A stretch of 64,000 nucleotides of DNA from the NCBI GenBank assembly GCA_002049455.2, contig KV918763.1, positions 62,001 to 126,000 of the forward strand, written 5' to 3'. Below the pieces are notes generated by a model, which ran no database searches, was not told the DNA's origin, and saw nothing but the letters and a program-made list of their open reading frames with translations. Numbering within the stretch: position 1 is the stretch's first letter; the number at the start of each line of letters is the position of its first letter. The position numbers and the translations under genes were made by a program. This document shows, piece by piece, positions 55,498 to 64,000 of the stretch. Source of the stretch: Porphyra umbilicalis (Eukaryota; Rhodophyta; Bangiophyceae; Bangiales; Bangiaceae).

Positions 55498-58400
55498 TTA
55501 GGCGGATTTTGGCCACACATATGTGTGCGGGACGCACTCACGGCTCAGCCGAGGGGAGTGCCGCAAGGCAAGTTGGGGGTCATACCCAAAGTTGCGCGTC
55601 CTGGAGGGCAGAGTCGACTCAAGCCACGCGAAAGGAATTCCGTCCTTAATTGCGGCAGCGGTACTTAAGTCCGCGCACGAGACATTGGCATGGATAACTC
55701 CGTCACTGGTAACATGGGCATGTTGCATAGTGGGTATCCACGTGGGGTCCATGAGGATGTCGGCCACGGATGTTAGCCCGGCTCGTCGACGACTTTGCCG
55801 TGTAGGCGTTTGCCTATCATACTCCGGTACATGCTTTTTTTTTTTGTCGAAGAAAACGCACAACCATGTTCCGGGGGAGGTTCTCCAGGGGCTCTCAAGT
55901 ATCTTCTTTCGACCCGTAGTCGAACCAGCGCACCTTAGCGCTGTAGGTATCACCCGTCTGCCGTAAGCCGAGAAGTGTGTCTATCACGTACTCGTCGGCG
56001 GTTGCCGGGTGTGGCTTGCTTTGGTCTAGACCGTCAATCAGGGGGTGCGGCACCGTGTCCGTGGGCGTTGGACGAGGAGCTGGGGTGACATGGTCCCTGC
56101 TGACGCGTTCTTCCTCCCCTTAAATGTCAATGACGAACGTGGAGGCATCCGCATCCGAGTCAACGACCACGAAGTGTCCAATGGCCTTGCTTTGCAGCTT
56201 GTTTTGCCGATCGTGGTTCGTCGTGTAGACGTAGTTGCCGATCTTGACGTCCGCATTGCGGGTTGCGACCTTGTGTTTGAAGTTACGTTTGTAATGTTGT
56301 TGCGTCTTACGCAAGGCCTCAACTACGACAGGGATCTGCCTGCGAAGGCGGGCCATGAACTCGCGCTTGCGAGCTAAGGTGGGCCCATCACTGAGCGTGC
56401 CCTTATTGGCCAGCGGCGTGTTCGGGGGCAAGTTGCGAACCCTGAGGTTGGGGATCCGTCGTGGGTTAACAAGCTCAAATGGAGCGATACCCGTAGACCG
56501 GTGCGGTTGGCTATTGTACGCGATGGTGATTACCGAGAGTAGCTCATCCCATCGTGATGGGTCATCAGCGACGTAGTGTCGTAGCTGAGTAGCCATGGTA
56601 CGATTGTACCCTTCAACTTGCCCATTGGTTTAGTGATGATACGCTGTGGTGCGAACCGTTTCAATGCCAAGCATTTTCATCACAGCGATGAAGAAGTTCG
56701 ACATGAACTGGGGCCCTTGGTCCGACAGGATCCGGTCCGGGGGCCCGGAGGCGGACGCCCACGCGTGGATGATGGCTGACGCCACGAATGTGGCCGTAAT
56801 TCGTCGCAAGGCAACGCAATTGGTGAGCTCGGCAAAGCGGTCGGTGATAACCAAGATGAAGCGATTGCCCTTCTTGGAGGCCGGTATGGGACCAAAGATG
56901 TCGACGAAAAGTTCCGTGAGGCGCTCCGTAGCTGGGAACAGCGTCATGGGCGTGGTGTGTCGCCGCAAGGCGAGGCGGTTTTGAGCACAAGTTGTGCACC
57001 TGGTGATGGTGGCGTGGGTGTCCGTTACCATCAAAGGCCAGTAATATGCCTTTCGCATGGTGTAATACATCCGGTTCATACCAGGATGGGCTGCCACTGC
57101 GGCGTGGTGCTCGAGCCTCGAGAAGCGTTCGCGTAAGGATTTTGGTATGACCAGTTGGTTTCCGTAAGGCGTCCGGCGATACAGAGCGTGATGCTCGTTT
57201 CACAAGAAGGCCTTGGCCGTTCCGCGTTCCACGCGAGGGGACATCTCGACACAGTAGTCGTCCGTTTGTTGTGCTTCGACAACGTCGTCGAACTCCACCG
57301 GTTCGGGTGTGTCGGTACCCGTGTACCTCCCCGTCCTTAAGCCGTTGGCCGTCTCGGCCAATGCCAGGCAAGGTACATCGCCGTGGATATCTTCTATCGG
57401 CGCCACCGTAAAGGCGCGCGACAGGAAGTCGGGCAAGTGGTGCCATGCACCTGGTTTATAAAGCATATCGATTGTGTATTCGGAAAGGCGGAGTCGCCAT
57501 CGCATCATCGTCCGCTTGAGTCGGTCGTGCTGTACATCTAGCTAAGTGCTTGGTGATTCGTTCGGATGAGGAACCGTTGCCCGTCGAGGAAGTGCCTCAG
57601 TTTGAGGACAGCCCACACAACGCCGAGGAATTCGCGCTCCGTGGCGGAGTAGTTCTTCTCTGCAGCAGAGAGTCCTCGGCTCCAATATCCGACAGAATGA
57701 AGCAGTTCGCCCGGTTCCTCCTGGAGAAGGGTACGCCTGACTTGGTCGACACATGTGACAACGTCGACGACGAGCTTCCGGTTGTCCTTTGACAAGGCAA
57801 GTGCCGGTGCGCACAAGAGGGCGTTGCGAACGTCTTCGAATGCGGCTATGGCCACGTCCGTCGGTGGTGGTGGATCTGGTGGGATCTGGGCCCTAGTCAG
57901 GGCGTTCAGGGGCTTCGCTCGTTTGGCAAAGTCCTTGACGAAACGTCGATAGACGTTGCACATGCCCAAGAAGTTTTTCAGCTGGGTATTTATCGCTGGA
58001 AACTTGGTATGCTTCAGAGCATCAACGTTCTTGTTATTGCTCACCTCCAAAAAAATGGCGGTTGCAGAGAAAGTGAGGCAGAGCGGACGACACAGCGTAG
58101 AAATGAAGTCGGATTGGCTGTTCAACAAGGCACGATCAAACCGTTGGCTGAGATTTTCCGCCAGTAGTCTTGCAAGCCAATCAACGTGTCTTGCGGGATT
58201 CACGCAGAGCCATTGCAACCCACAATGAGATTTCCTGAGATTTTTGGGCCGCTTGCTTTTGCCTGAAGAGGGCATGGAGAAGGTTCTGCGGCGGACCCGT
58301 GATATCTCAGGAGATCAACGAACTTCTTCAGATTTCTTGAGATCCTCATGTGAGATTCCAGTGCGCAGAGCTGCATGTGGAGACTGTGTAAGGAACTCGC

Positions 58401-60259
58401 ATGATTCCTAGCTGTTCCATTGGTCCACGTACGCTGTTGAATGATTGCAACCACTCTGCAACCGCCATGTTTTGGAGGTCAGCAATATGCACGTGCAGTT
58501 GCCCTGGGCGGACAATGTGTCCAAGGTCCTCGACTTCGTCGGAGAACCATGTGCACTTTTCCAAATTCAGGGTAACCCCGGCTTCGCGGAGACGGTGCAG
58601 AACCATGTCAACGTCCATGACGTGTAGTTCCGCGTTCGTGGAGAAGATGATGACATCGTCTAAGCAGACGAGGCATATCTGCCACTCTAAGCCCGAGAGG
58701 ATAATATCCAACGCACGCTGGGAGGTTGCAGGCGCATTCGCCAAGGCGAAAGGCATAGATAACCAGTCGTGCATACCACAGTGCGTTGTGAACGCCCTCT
58801 TCTCTTGGTCGTCCTTGCGCAAGGGCACTTGCCAGTGCCCCGCGGTGCAGTCGAGAGACGTGAACACCTTGGCATCTCCCGAGGAGTCAAGGCAGTCCTC
58901 CATTCGAGGCAAGGAATATGCATCCTTCTTTGTGATATTGTTTAACCGACCATAGTCGACACAGAATCGAGCATTGTCGTTCTTCTTTGGTACAATTACC
59001 ACCGGCCTCGCCCAAGCACTATGGCTAGGGGCAATGACGTTGAGCTTTAACATCTTGTTGATCTGATCAGAGATGATCTGCCGCTTGAACGGCCCGGTCC
59101 GGTAGGGTTGAGCCCGTATGGGCAGAGCGTCCGGAGGAGTGACGATGGCGTGCTCCGAAGCACGGATGAAGCCAAGGGTTCCATCCCACAAAGAAGAATG
59201 TGTCTTGAGCATGTCGCGAATCTGCTTGTGCAGGTACTCGGGAGCCTCACTGAGGTCGAGGTCCTCGAGTGGGTCACCACTCGCGTCGTCCGATGAAGTA
59301 TCGACTTCATCCTTTGAATTCTTGTCGTCCAAGACGGCGGACAACATCCGCCCTTGGTATGGCTCTGAAAACCCCAAGGTTGAGCGCTTGCGAACAATGA
59401 CCTGGTCCTTGCCGAAGTTGCATAACTTGACTAATCAGGGTTTGTAGGGCTTGACGATGGCAAGGCCGCGGGCGACTGCCATTGACTTGTGCCGGCATTA
59501 TCGAGCGTTTGGTGTGATGGTAACAATACCGGGGGTGTCACATGTCGCCATGATGCACTCCTCTTGGTGTCCGTTGACACGTACCTGTTTACAGGCTCGC
59601 ACCGTCGCGGGTTTATCTTGCCAGTGGCGGTCCCAGGCACTTTCGTTTAAACAAGCCAAGATCGGCGTTGGCCGAGGCAGTTCCTCCGTGCAACGCACGT
59701 GTTCCTGCCAGACGATCTCACTTAAACGCGGCAAGATCGCCTCGATGTTCTGTTCGATGAACTCGGTGCCAAGGATGCACGGGACTGACAAGTTGTCGGA
59801 AACGAGGAATCGGTCAAATAGACGTACACCTGGGGTGTCTACATACAGATGTATGGCATACTTTGTCACGAGACGATTGTTGTTTGCATCTCGGATGCGC
59901 GGAAGCGTGGTCAACTTCTCGTCGTAAGCCATCCAGTTTGCAGGGAGAACACTAGCTCGCACTATGCTCACCCCGGTGCCCGTGTCCAGTACAGGGCGGC
60001 AGCTCCGCATCACACGCATGCACGGGCCAAGCGTGGCGGCGATCTCGTAGTGCTGTAAGGCACGGTGCAACAATATCTCCACCGTACGCTTTCGCGTCCC
60101 GCCGGGCAACCAGAAGTCGGGCACCCGGCCTAGGCTTTTTCGAGTCCTCGACGGCTTCAACCGGATGTTCGATCTCCTCGTCCGCGGTGTCTCCGTCTGC
60201 AATGGCGTGAACGCCGACAGGCGGTTGGCGACGTTCGCGAGGGCGATACGGCTCGGCAC
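55498..60259 (-). pseudogene. pol: pol of chromovirus copy 2 (broken)
   Basis: Protease with LDTGTGVSIV near 59.97 kb. Reverse transcriptase at 58.5-59.3 kb, with the polymerase-site region near 58.65 kb. RNase H at 57.55-57.9 kb. Integrase at 56.6-57.2 kb. Chromodomain at about 55.85-56.0 kb. The pro-pol frame begins 562 nt downstream of the ORF start inside gag and is offset by +1, exactly as in copy 1. A MITE separates the RT and RNase H parts. The region is broken several times. Confidence 0.85.
58037..58485. mobile_element. MITE A (449 bp, TA target) inside chromovirus copy 2
   Basis: The ends TTGCTCACCTCCAAAA and TTGCTGACCTCCAAAA are inverted, and the similarity continues into ATGGCGGTTGCAGAG. 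TA flanks both ends (58035-58036 and 58486-58487). Copy 1 has the uninterrupted site, reading CATAACAAG, which fixes the insertion to the base. The middle carries repeated GAGATTTC-type words. There is no coding capacity, and the Tc1/mariner-type TA target is the only superfamily clue. Confidence 0.85.
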
Positions 60260-61106
60260 ACTGTGCGGCTAAGTGACCCGGCTTGTTACAGTTGTAACAG
60301 ATGTCAGCCCGACTGGCTTCCGGGACGGCGGCCGGAGGTGGCGGCGGTGTGCGAACCTGTGTGAACGGTCGTTCCGTCATCGTCCGCTGGTCCTTGGTCG
60401 CGTAAGCGACTTGGATCGCCGTTGGGCGGGTCATCTTGAGCTGCAAGCGCAGCTTGTTGGTGCCGTCCCAGTACAACTGGGCGGTAGCAACCGTCTCTGA
60501 TATAGTTCGATCCGGGAATTGGTCACTCAAGACCCGAACGTGCGCTTGCACAAGGTCCAAAAGACCCGTGATGAAGACGTCCTTCACGTCTTGGATGTTG
60601 AACAAACCGTTCAGAAGATCGCATTGCGTTTCTACGCGGTGACTAAAGGCCGTGGGCGCCTCGTTGTCTCGTTGGTTCGTCGTAATGATGTCTTTGTAGG
60701 CGTGAGCCATAGTTGCGTGTGTCGCGTACTTCGAAAGGAGCCAGCTGACGGCATCTCCGTATGTACGGATGGCATAACGCTTACGTCCGAGAGTGCTGTT
60801 AAGCGCGCCAGACAAGGCCATCTTGGCGCTGTCGGCTAGTCAGAAGACCATGAGCGGAAGGGCTTGACCGTGCGTCAGCCCAGCCGCGTCGCACGCGCGG
60901 CGAAATGTCGTCAAAAACGTGAAGATGCCCAAGGGAAAAGCTCCCGTGAATGGCTGTTGCCCGTGGAACGCTCCGTCCAAACGTTTGTTGAGACGGTGCG
61001 ACCGTTGTGCCTCTTCATGCGTGTACGTCAAATGAGGTCGGATGAGGAAGTAAGTCCTGTAGCCCAGGAGGGTCTTAAAGCGGCTATTAGCCAGGCGGAT
61101 CACATG
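59952..61106 (-). pseudogene. gag: gag of chromovirus copy 2 (5'-truncated, broken)
   Basis: It covers the capsid region and the CCHC knuckle (about 60258-60299). The stretch 60065-60839 is almost identical to copy 1, even in non-coding frames, while both flanks are visibly diverged. The N-terminal Gly-rich and acidic parts are missing because homology stops at 61106. Confidence 0.8.
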
Positions 61107-61170
61107 ATGTGAGATCAGGCTCCCTGCGACCAACAGCACCTGTCAGTGAGAGGGGCGCCCTCTCGGCGTA

Positions 61171-61302
61171 CAGCCGTTTTCCAAAAAATCCCGCACTCCA
61201 ACAGTTGCAAAAGTGTTCCAAATCGGCCTCTACGACCCCGCAGAGGCCGATTTGGAACTGTTTCGTAACAGTTGGAGTGCGAGATTTTTTGGAGAACGGC
61301 TG
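61171..61302. mobile_element. MITE D (132 bp fold-back, TA target)
   Basis: Two arms of about 60 bp, starting CAGCCGTTyTCCAAAAAATC, pair almost completely around a loop of about 10 bases near 61237. TA flanks both ends (61169-61170 and 61303-61304). Confidence 0.85.
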
Positions 61303-61676
61303 TATGAAGGCCTGTCAGAGCCCCCGCGCAAGCTTTTGTCAGGCCGCCACCTCCCGAAGGATGGTGACGGAGGCACGGGTGTGTGCTACTGCCGTCGTGG
61401 TTCCCGCTGGGACAGGCAGGCCGAATGCTGACAGAAATTCTGGATGACCTCTATTGTTCTGCTGTGAGCAGAGGTGACATGTAGCTACCAATGACAGTTC
61501 CTGCCACGGTCCTCTCACACGTCCTCAAATTTTATTTCCACACGAGCTTGATGGACTGCTGAGGAGAGGACCGGGAGTGTTGGCCCCTACAGGGAGGCCG
61601 GAGGCACCTGACCTCTCCGTCCTCGGCACCTGCGCCAGGGCGGCGGCTCACTCCCCCGCGGCCTCGACCCTTCTAA
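61303..61676. other. Spacer between MITEs
   Basis: No gene or repeat noticed. Confidence 0.4.
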
Positions 61677-61844
61677 GGGTCATTCTACACCAGCCCGAAC
61701 GCCCCGAACGTCCGAACGCTGAACGGCCATATCGAAATCCCATTGGGCGACGTGGCCTCGGTGGGGATGCTTGGCCAATGGAATTTCAATATGGCCGTTC
61801 AGCGTTCGGATGTTCGGGGCGTTCGGGCTGGTGTAGAATGACCC
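61677..61844. mobile_element. MITE C (168 bp fold-back, TAA target; PIF/Harbinger-type)
   Basis: Two arms of about 70 bp, starting GGGTCATTCTACACCAGC, pair almost perfectly. TAA flanks both sides (61674-61676 and 61845-61847), matching the TWA target of PIF/Harbinger. The ends differ from those of the 8.8-kb Harbinger, so that element is not its immediate source. Confidence 0.85.
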
Positions 61845-62037
61845 TAACACTGACACTCCCTCAGATCCCTGAGGACACGAATGCAGACTGCCACCTCTGA
61901 AACGGAGATCAAGTCCCGTTATCTAAGTATATGTGTGCATCACTACACTTTGAGAGCACCCTGTCCTAGCTAGAGGCCAGAGAATTCTATAGTAGGGAGC
62001 CACACATACAGACATGTGGCCCAGCGCGAGCTTCATA

Positions 62038-62466
62038 TTGCTGATCCCCCAATTTTGTCCTCATCGGCCAAGACCGGGACTGCTTTGTAAAACGGGCCAA
62101 CCATTGGTCTAGAACAGCATCAAACAGCTGCTGAGTGCGTATCTTCGACGCACCATTGGCTCTCCAACCGCCAGGTCCGTGCAGAATCGAGATTCTCCGT
62201 TTTCTTAAGATATTCTTCCTTTCTCAGTCGTCTCATGTGGTAAAGTAGCCCAGAGCAGTGAGTTATCGAGATTTTCTTCAGGATTCTCAGATAATCTCAG
62301 AAAAACGAGTGCGCCGATTGTGCGTTTGCGGGCCGTACGGGCACATTCTGTAAAGACGGGACCCGACATGCACTGCTGTTGCTCCTCTTGGCCAATCACA
62401 AATATCCCTGCATTGCTGTTGCACTCCCGTTCTCTGGCGATGAGGACAAAATTGGGGGATCAGCAA
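62038..62466. mobile_element. MITE B (429 bp, TA target), relative of MITE A
   Basis: A perfect terminal inverted repeat of 29 bp starts TTGCTGATCCCCCAATTTTG. TA flanks both ends (62036-62037 and 62467-62468). The first six bases, the TA target, the size and internal GAGATTTTC / AATCTCAG words are shared with MITE A. There is no coding capacity. Confidence 0.85.
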
Positions 62467-62913
62467 TATGTATCGAGGGAAATCACTGAACATCAATGCA
62501 GTCTCTGCACGCGTGCGCACGCTGGTGCGGTGCGCTGGGCGTGGCACGCTGGCCACCACCACCACTTCGTCACCGTGGCGGCCGATTGGCCACCAGGATC
62601 TCACGGTGTAGGGATTGTACTCAGATCCACATCTCACTCCTGCCGGCAACACCGGTAGGTCGCCGTTGCTGCGCGAGGTGTTGCCGCGCACTTCGACGAT
62701 GTCCCGGCTCGCTGAAGCTGCCATGTGCGCCCGTCAGGCATGTGCGCCTGTCGTGTTGCGGGGACGTCATTGTGTGTTCTTCAGCTTTTTGGTCGCCCGT
62801 TGGAGTGCCGGGGTCGGGGACAGATCTTTCCTTGGCCTTCCAGCCGGTGATTGAAGTGTTAAGGGTGGCGCAGGAGCTCAACCTTGTAGCTGGTACTCGG
62901 AGACAAGAAGTGG
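62467..62913. other. Spacer upstream of the right-edge gene
   Basis: No motif-bearing frame. It would contain the promoter or an upstream exon of the plus-strand gene that follows. An in-frame stop lies at 62887-62889. Confidence 0.4.
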
Positions 62914-63960
62914 ATGGAGCCGCCGCTCTCGTTTTGCCTCTGTCGGCGCCGCCGTCAACGCTGCGGGACTGGCAATGGGACGGCCCCTGCGTCCGCTGGC
63001 GTCACACTCCGAGACGGCGGCAATGGGCTGGCCCCAGCTGATTGTGGTCGTCGCGGTGGCGCTAGCGGGGTCAATGCCGATGGCGCCAACGGCGGCATTG
63101 GCTGCGGAGCCGCAGACCCACTGGCCGCAGTTCTGGACACGCATTTTGCTGGTGGTGGCTCGCTGTTGGCGTCTTCGTCTGTATCGCTTGGCTCGTTGTG
63201 CCAGACGGAGGAGTCGCCCGGAGGTTCAAGTGCCGACAGTCGTGCAACTGGGGCGACAAGTGGTCGTCACCCGCCCGCCAGTACCTCTTGGCAGGAATCG
63301 AAGCCGGAAGTGGGTGCGCGCGGGACTGTCGCTGACCAATCGGCCCACACGGTGGGCTATCCTATTGTCTCCTTTCGCGTACTGTCGTGCTCGTCGTGGA
63401 CGCAGGCGCTTGGCCGCCGCCCGTTCGTCCATGCTTGCCTCGGCCGCAACATGTACCTAGTGTGGGCTTCCCCACGGGGGGAGGTGCCATTATCGCTCTC
63501 TGGTTTCCGAGACAAGGGCCCCTCCTGCGTGCGGTTGGGGCGAAATAGTGGCACTCTGCGGGTCGCAACGCTGTCAGACGTTGGGTGTGCGGTTGCCACC
63601 GACTACTACCGCCTCAGTGACCGCCTGCTGTTCGTGCGCGGGGAGGAGCAGAGTACCGCTCCTGGGGGCGGCAGCTTGTCGGAGATTGAGCTCGTGTTGG
63701 TGGCGCCTTCTGCGGAGGTTTGCCGGGCGTGGGCGACAGCCGGGGCTTCGCTTGTGCTCCCCTGGCCTGTGCTCCTCTCATTGGAAAATGCCAAAAGGGA
63801 CAGCCCGGCGGCCGCGGTCCAGTCGCTCGTCGGCTCGACGGACCTGCTCCCCGTGGGTACCTCCAAGCGCGGGGTGGTAGTTGCCGCCCTCGGGGCCCGC
63901 GGTCGACGAGCCATCCTCCAAGCGTCTCGCTGGGTGCAACCCCTGATGGACGATGCGGCG

Positions 63961-63995
<35 letters not shown>

Positions 63996-64000
63996 GCTCA
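62914..64000 (+). CDS. Unassigned protein, 5' part, runs off right edge
   Basis: An uninterrupted frame of 362 codons from ATG 62914 to the window end. Residues 1-145 are Gly/Ala/Ser-rich low complexity. Residues 150-345 are ordered: SFRVLSCSSWTQALGRRPFV, RNMYLVWASPRGEVPLSLSG, LSDVGCAVATDYYRLSDRLL, LSEIELVLVAPSAEVCRAWA, LVLPWPVLLSLENAKRDSPA and RGVVVAALGARGRRAILQAS. A poly-Gly run follows. The other two plus frames are stopped repeatedly. The ordered part has alternating beta-like and helical segments, but I recognise no family. The architecture (disordered Gly/Ala N-terminus, then a domain) is like that of the left-edge gene, but I see no sequence similarity. Confidence 0.5.
63958..63996. 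repeat. GGC triplet run
   Basis: About a dozen consecutive GGC triplets, read as poly-Gly in the right-edge gene. Confidence 0.95.

Larger units (their letters stand above)
52937..61106 (-). mobile_element. Ty3 chromovirus copy 2 (broken, 5'-truncated)
   Basis: Same family as copy 1, in the opposite orientation. Homology begins within gag at 61106 and runs through pol and the 3' antisense-ORF region to the first 180 bp or so of a 3' LTR. There is no 5' LTR. A 449-bp MITE interrupts it (58037-58485), and the 3' region is rearranged, with an extra LTR end. Protein-level similarity to copy 1 is about 90% over protease and RT but lower in the chromodomain region. Coding parts are broken several times. 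Confidence 0.85.

Noticed and set aside
60273-60839. Plus-strand ORFs identical to minus-strand ORFs at 11876-12442
   Set aside because: They are antisense shadows of gag. Their identity only reflects the near-identical DNA of the two copies.
1-64000. CRISPR arrays, bacterial operons, riboswitches
   Set aside because: No regularly spaced direct repeats, no ribosome-binding pattern, and the gene content is clearly eukaryotic.

Overview
The window is eukaryotic and dominated by transposable elements. Most of it is very GC-rich, with long G or C homopolymers and Ala/Gly/Pro-rich reading frames. A block at about 41-52.5 kb, and to a lesser degree 4.9-8.7 kb, is visibly less GC-rich. There are no operons, ribosome-binding patterns or rRNA/tRNA genes. 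Chromodomain Ty3 elements, a PIF/Harbinger transposon with a SANT/NAM-like partner gene, and a DUF7869-like gene together suggest a GC-rich alga. A red alga of the Bangiales type is my best guess, but this is inference only.

Layout. 1-1361 (minus): the 5' part of a DUF7869-like gene that runs off the left edge. 2461-4592: an inverted-repeat element with a TA-flanked MITE nested in it. 4.6-9.9 kb: no convincing gene. 10290-29637: chromovirus copy 1 (plus strand: LTR, gag, pol, an antisense ORF region, LTR). Its 3' LTR is split by an 8.8-kb PIF/Harbinger transposon (20831-29628), which has matching terminal repeats and a 3-bp TTA-type target duplication. The Harbinger carries a decayed SANT-like gene (plus) and a decayed DDE transposase (minus), convergent on a long C-rich repeat block that is itself bracketed by inverted repeats. 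29.6-32.1 kb: degenerate GC-rich tandem repeats. 32888-33185: another TA-flanked MITE. 33.4-35.04 kb: two unassigned ORFs abutting an LTR remnant. 36.9-37.75 kb: a palindrome-bearing repeat element. 39.5-40.6 kb: a decayed leucine-rich-repeat gene.

41-52.5 kb is the less GC-rich island. It carries several unassigned, mostly interrupted coding segments, including a divergent pair whose start codons lie about 80 bp apart. 52937-61106: chromovirus copy 2 (minus strand), 5'-truncated, rearranged at its 3' end, and carrying a TA-flanked MITE between reverse transcriptase and RNase H. 61171-62466: three more MITEs in 1.3 kb. 62914-64000 (plus): an open frame that runs off the right edge.

The most interesting points are: the Harbinger-in-LTR nesting, which is precise to the base; an antisense ORF region downstream of pol whose start is recognisable in both chromovirus copies; a patch of about 780 bp in which the two otherwise diverged copies are almost identical, as gene conversion would leave; and at least six MITEs, five of them with TA target sites. 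The chromovirus copies are treated as fossils and both are clearly broken.
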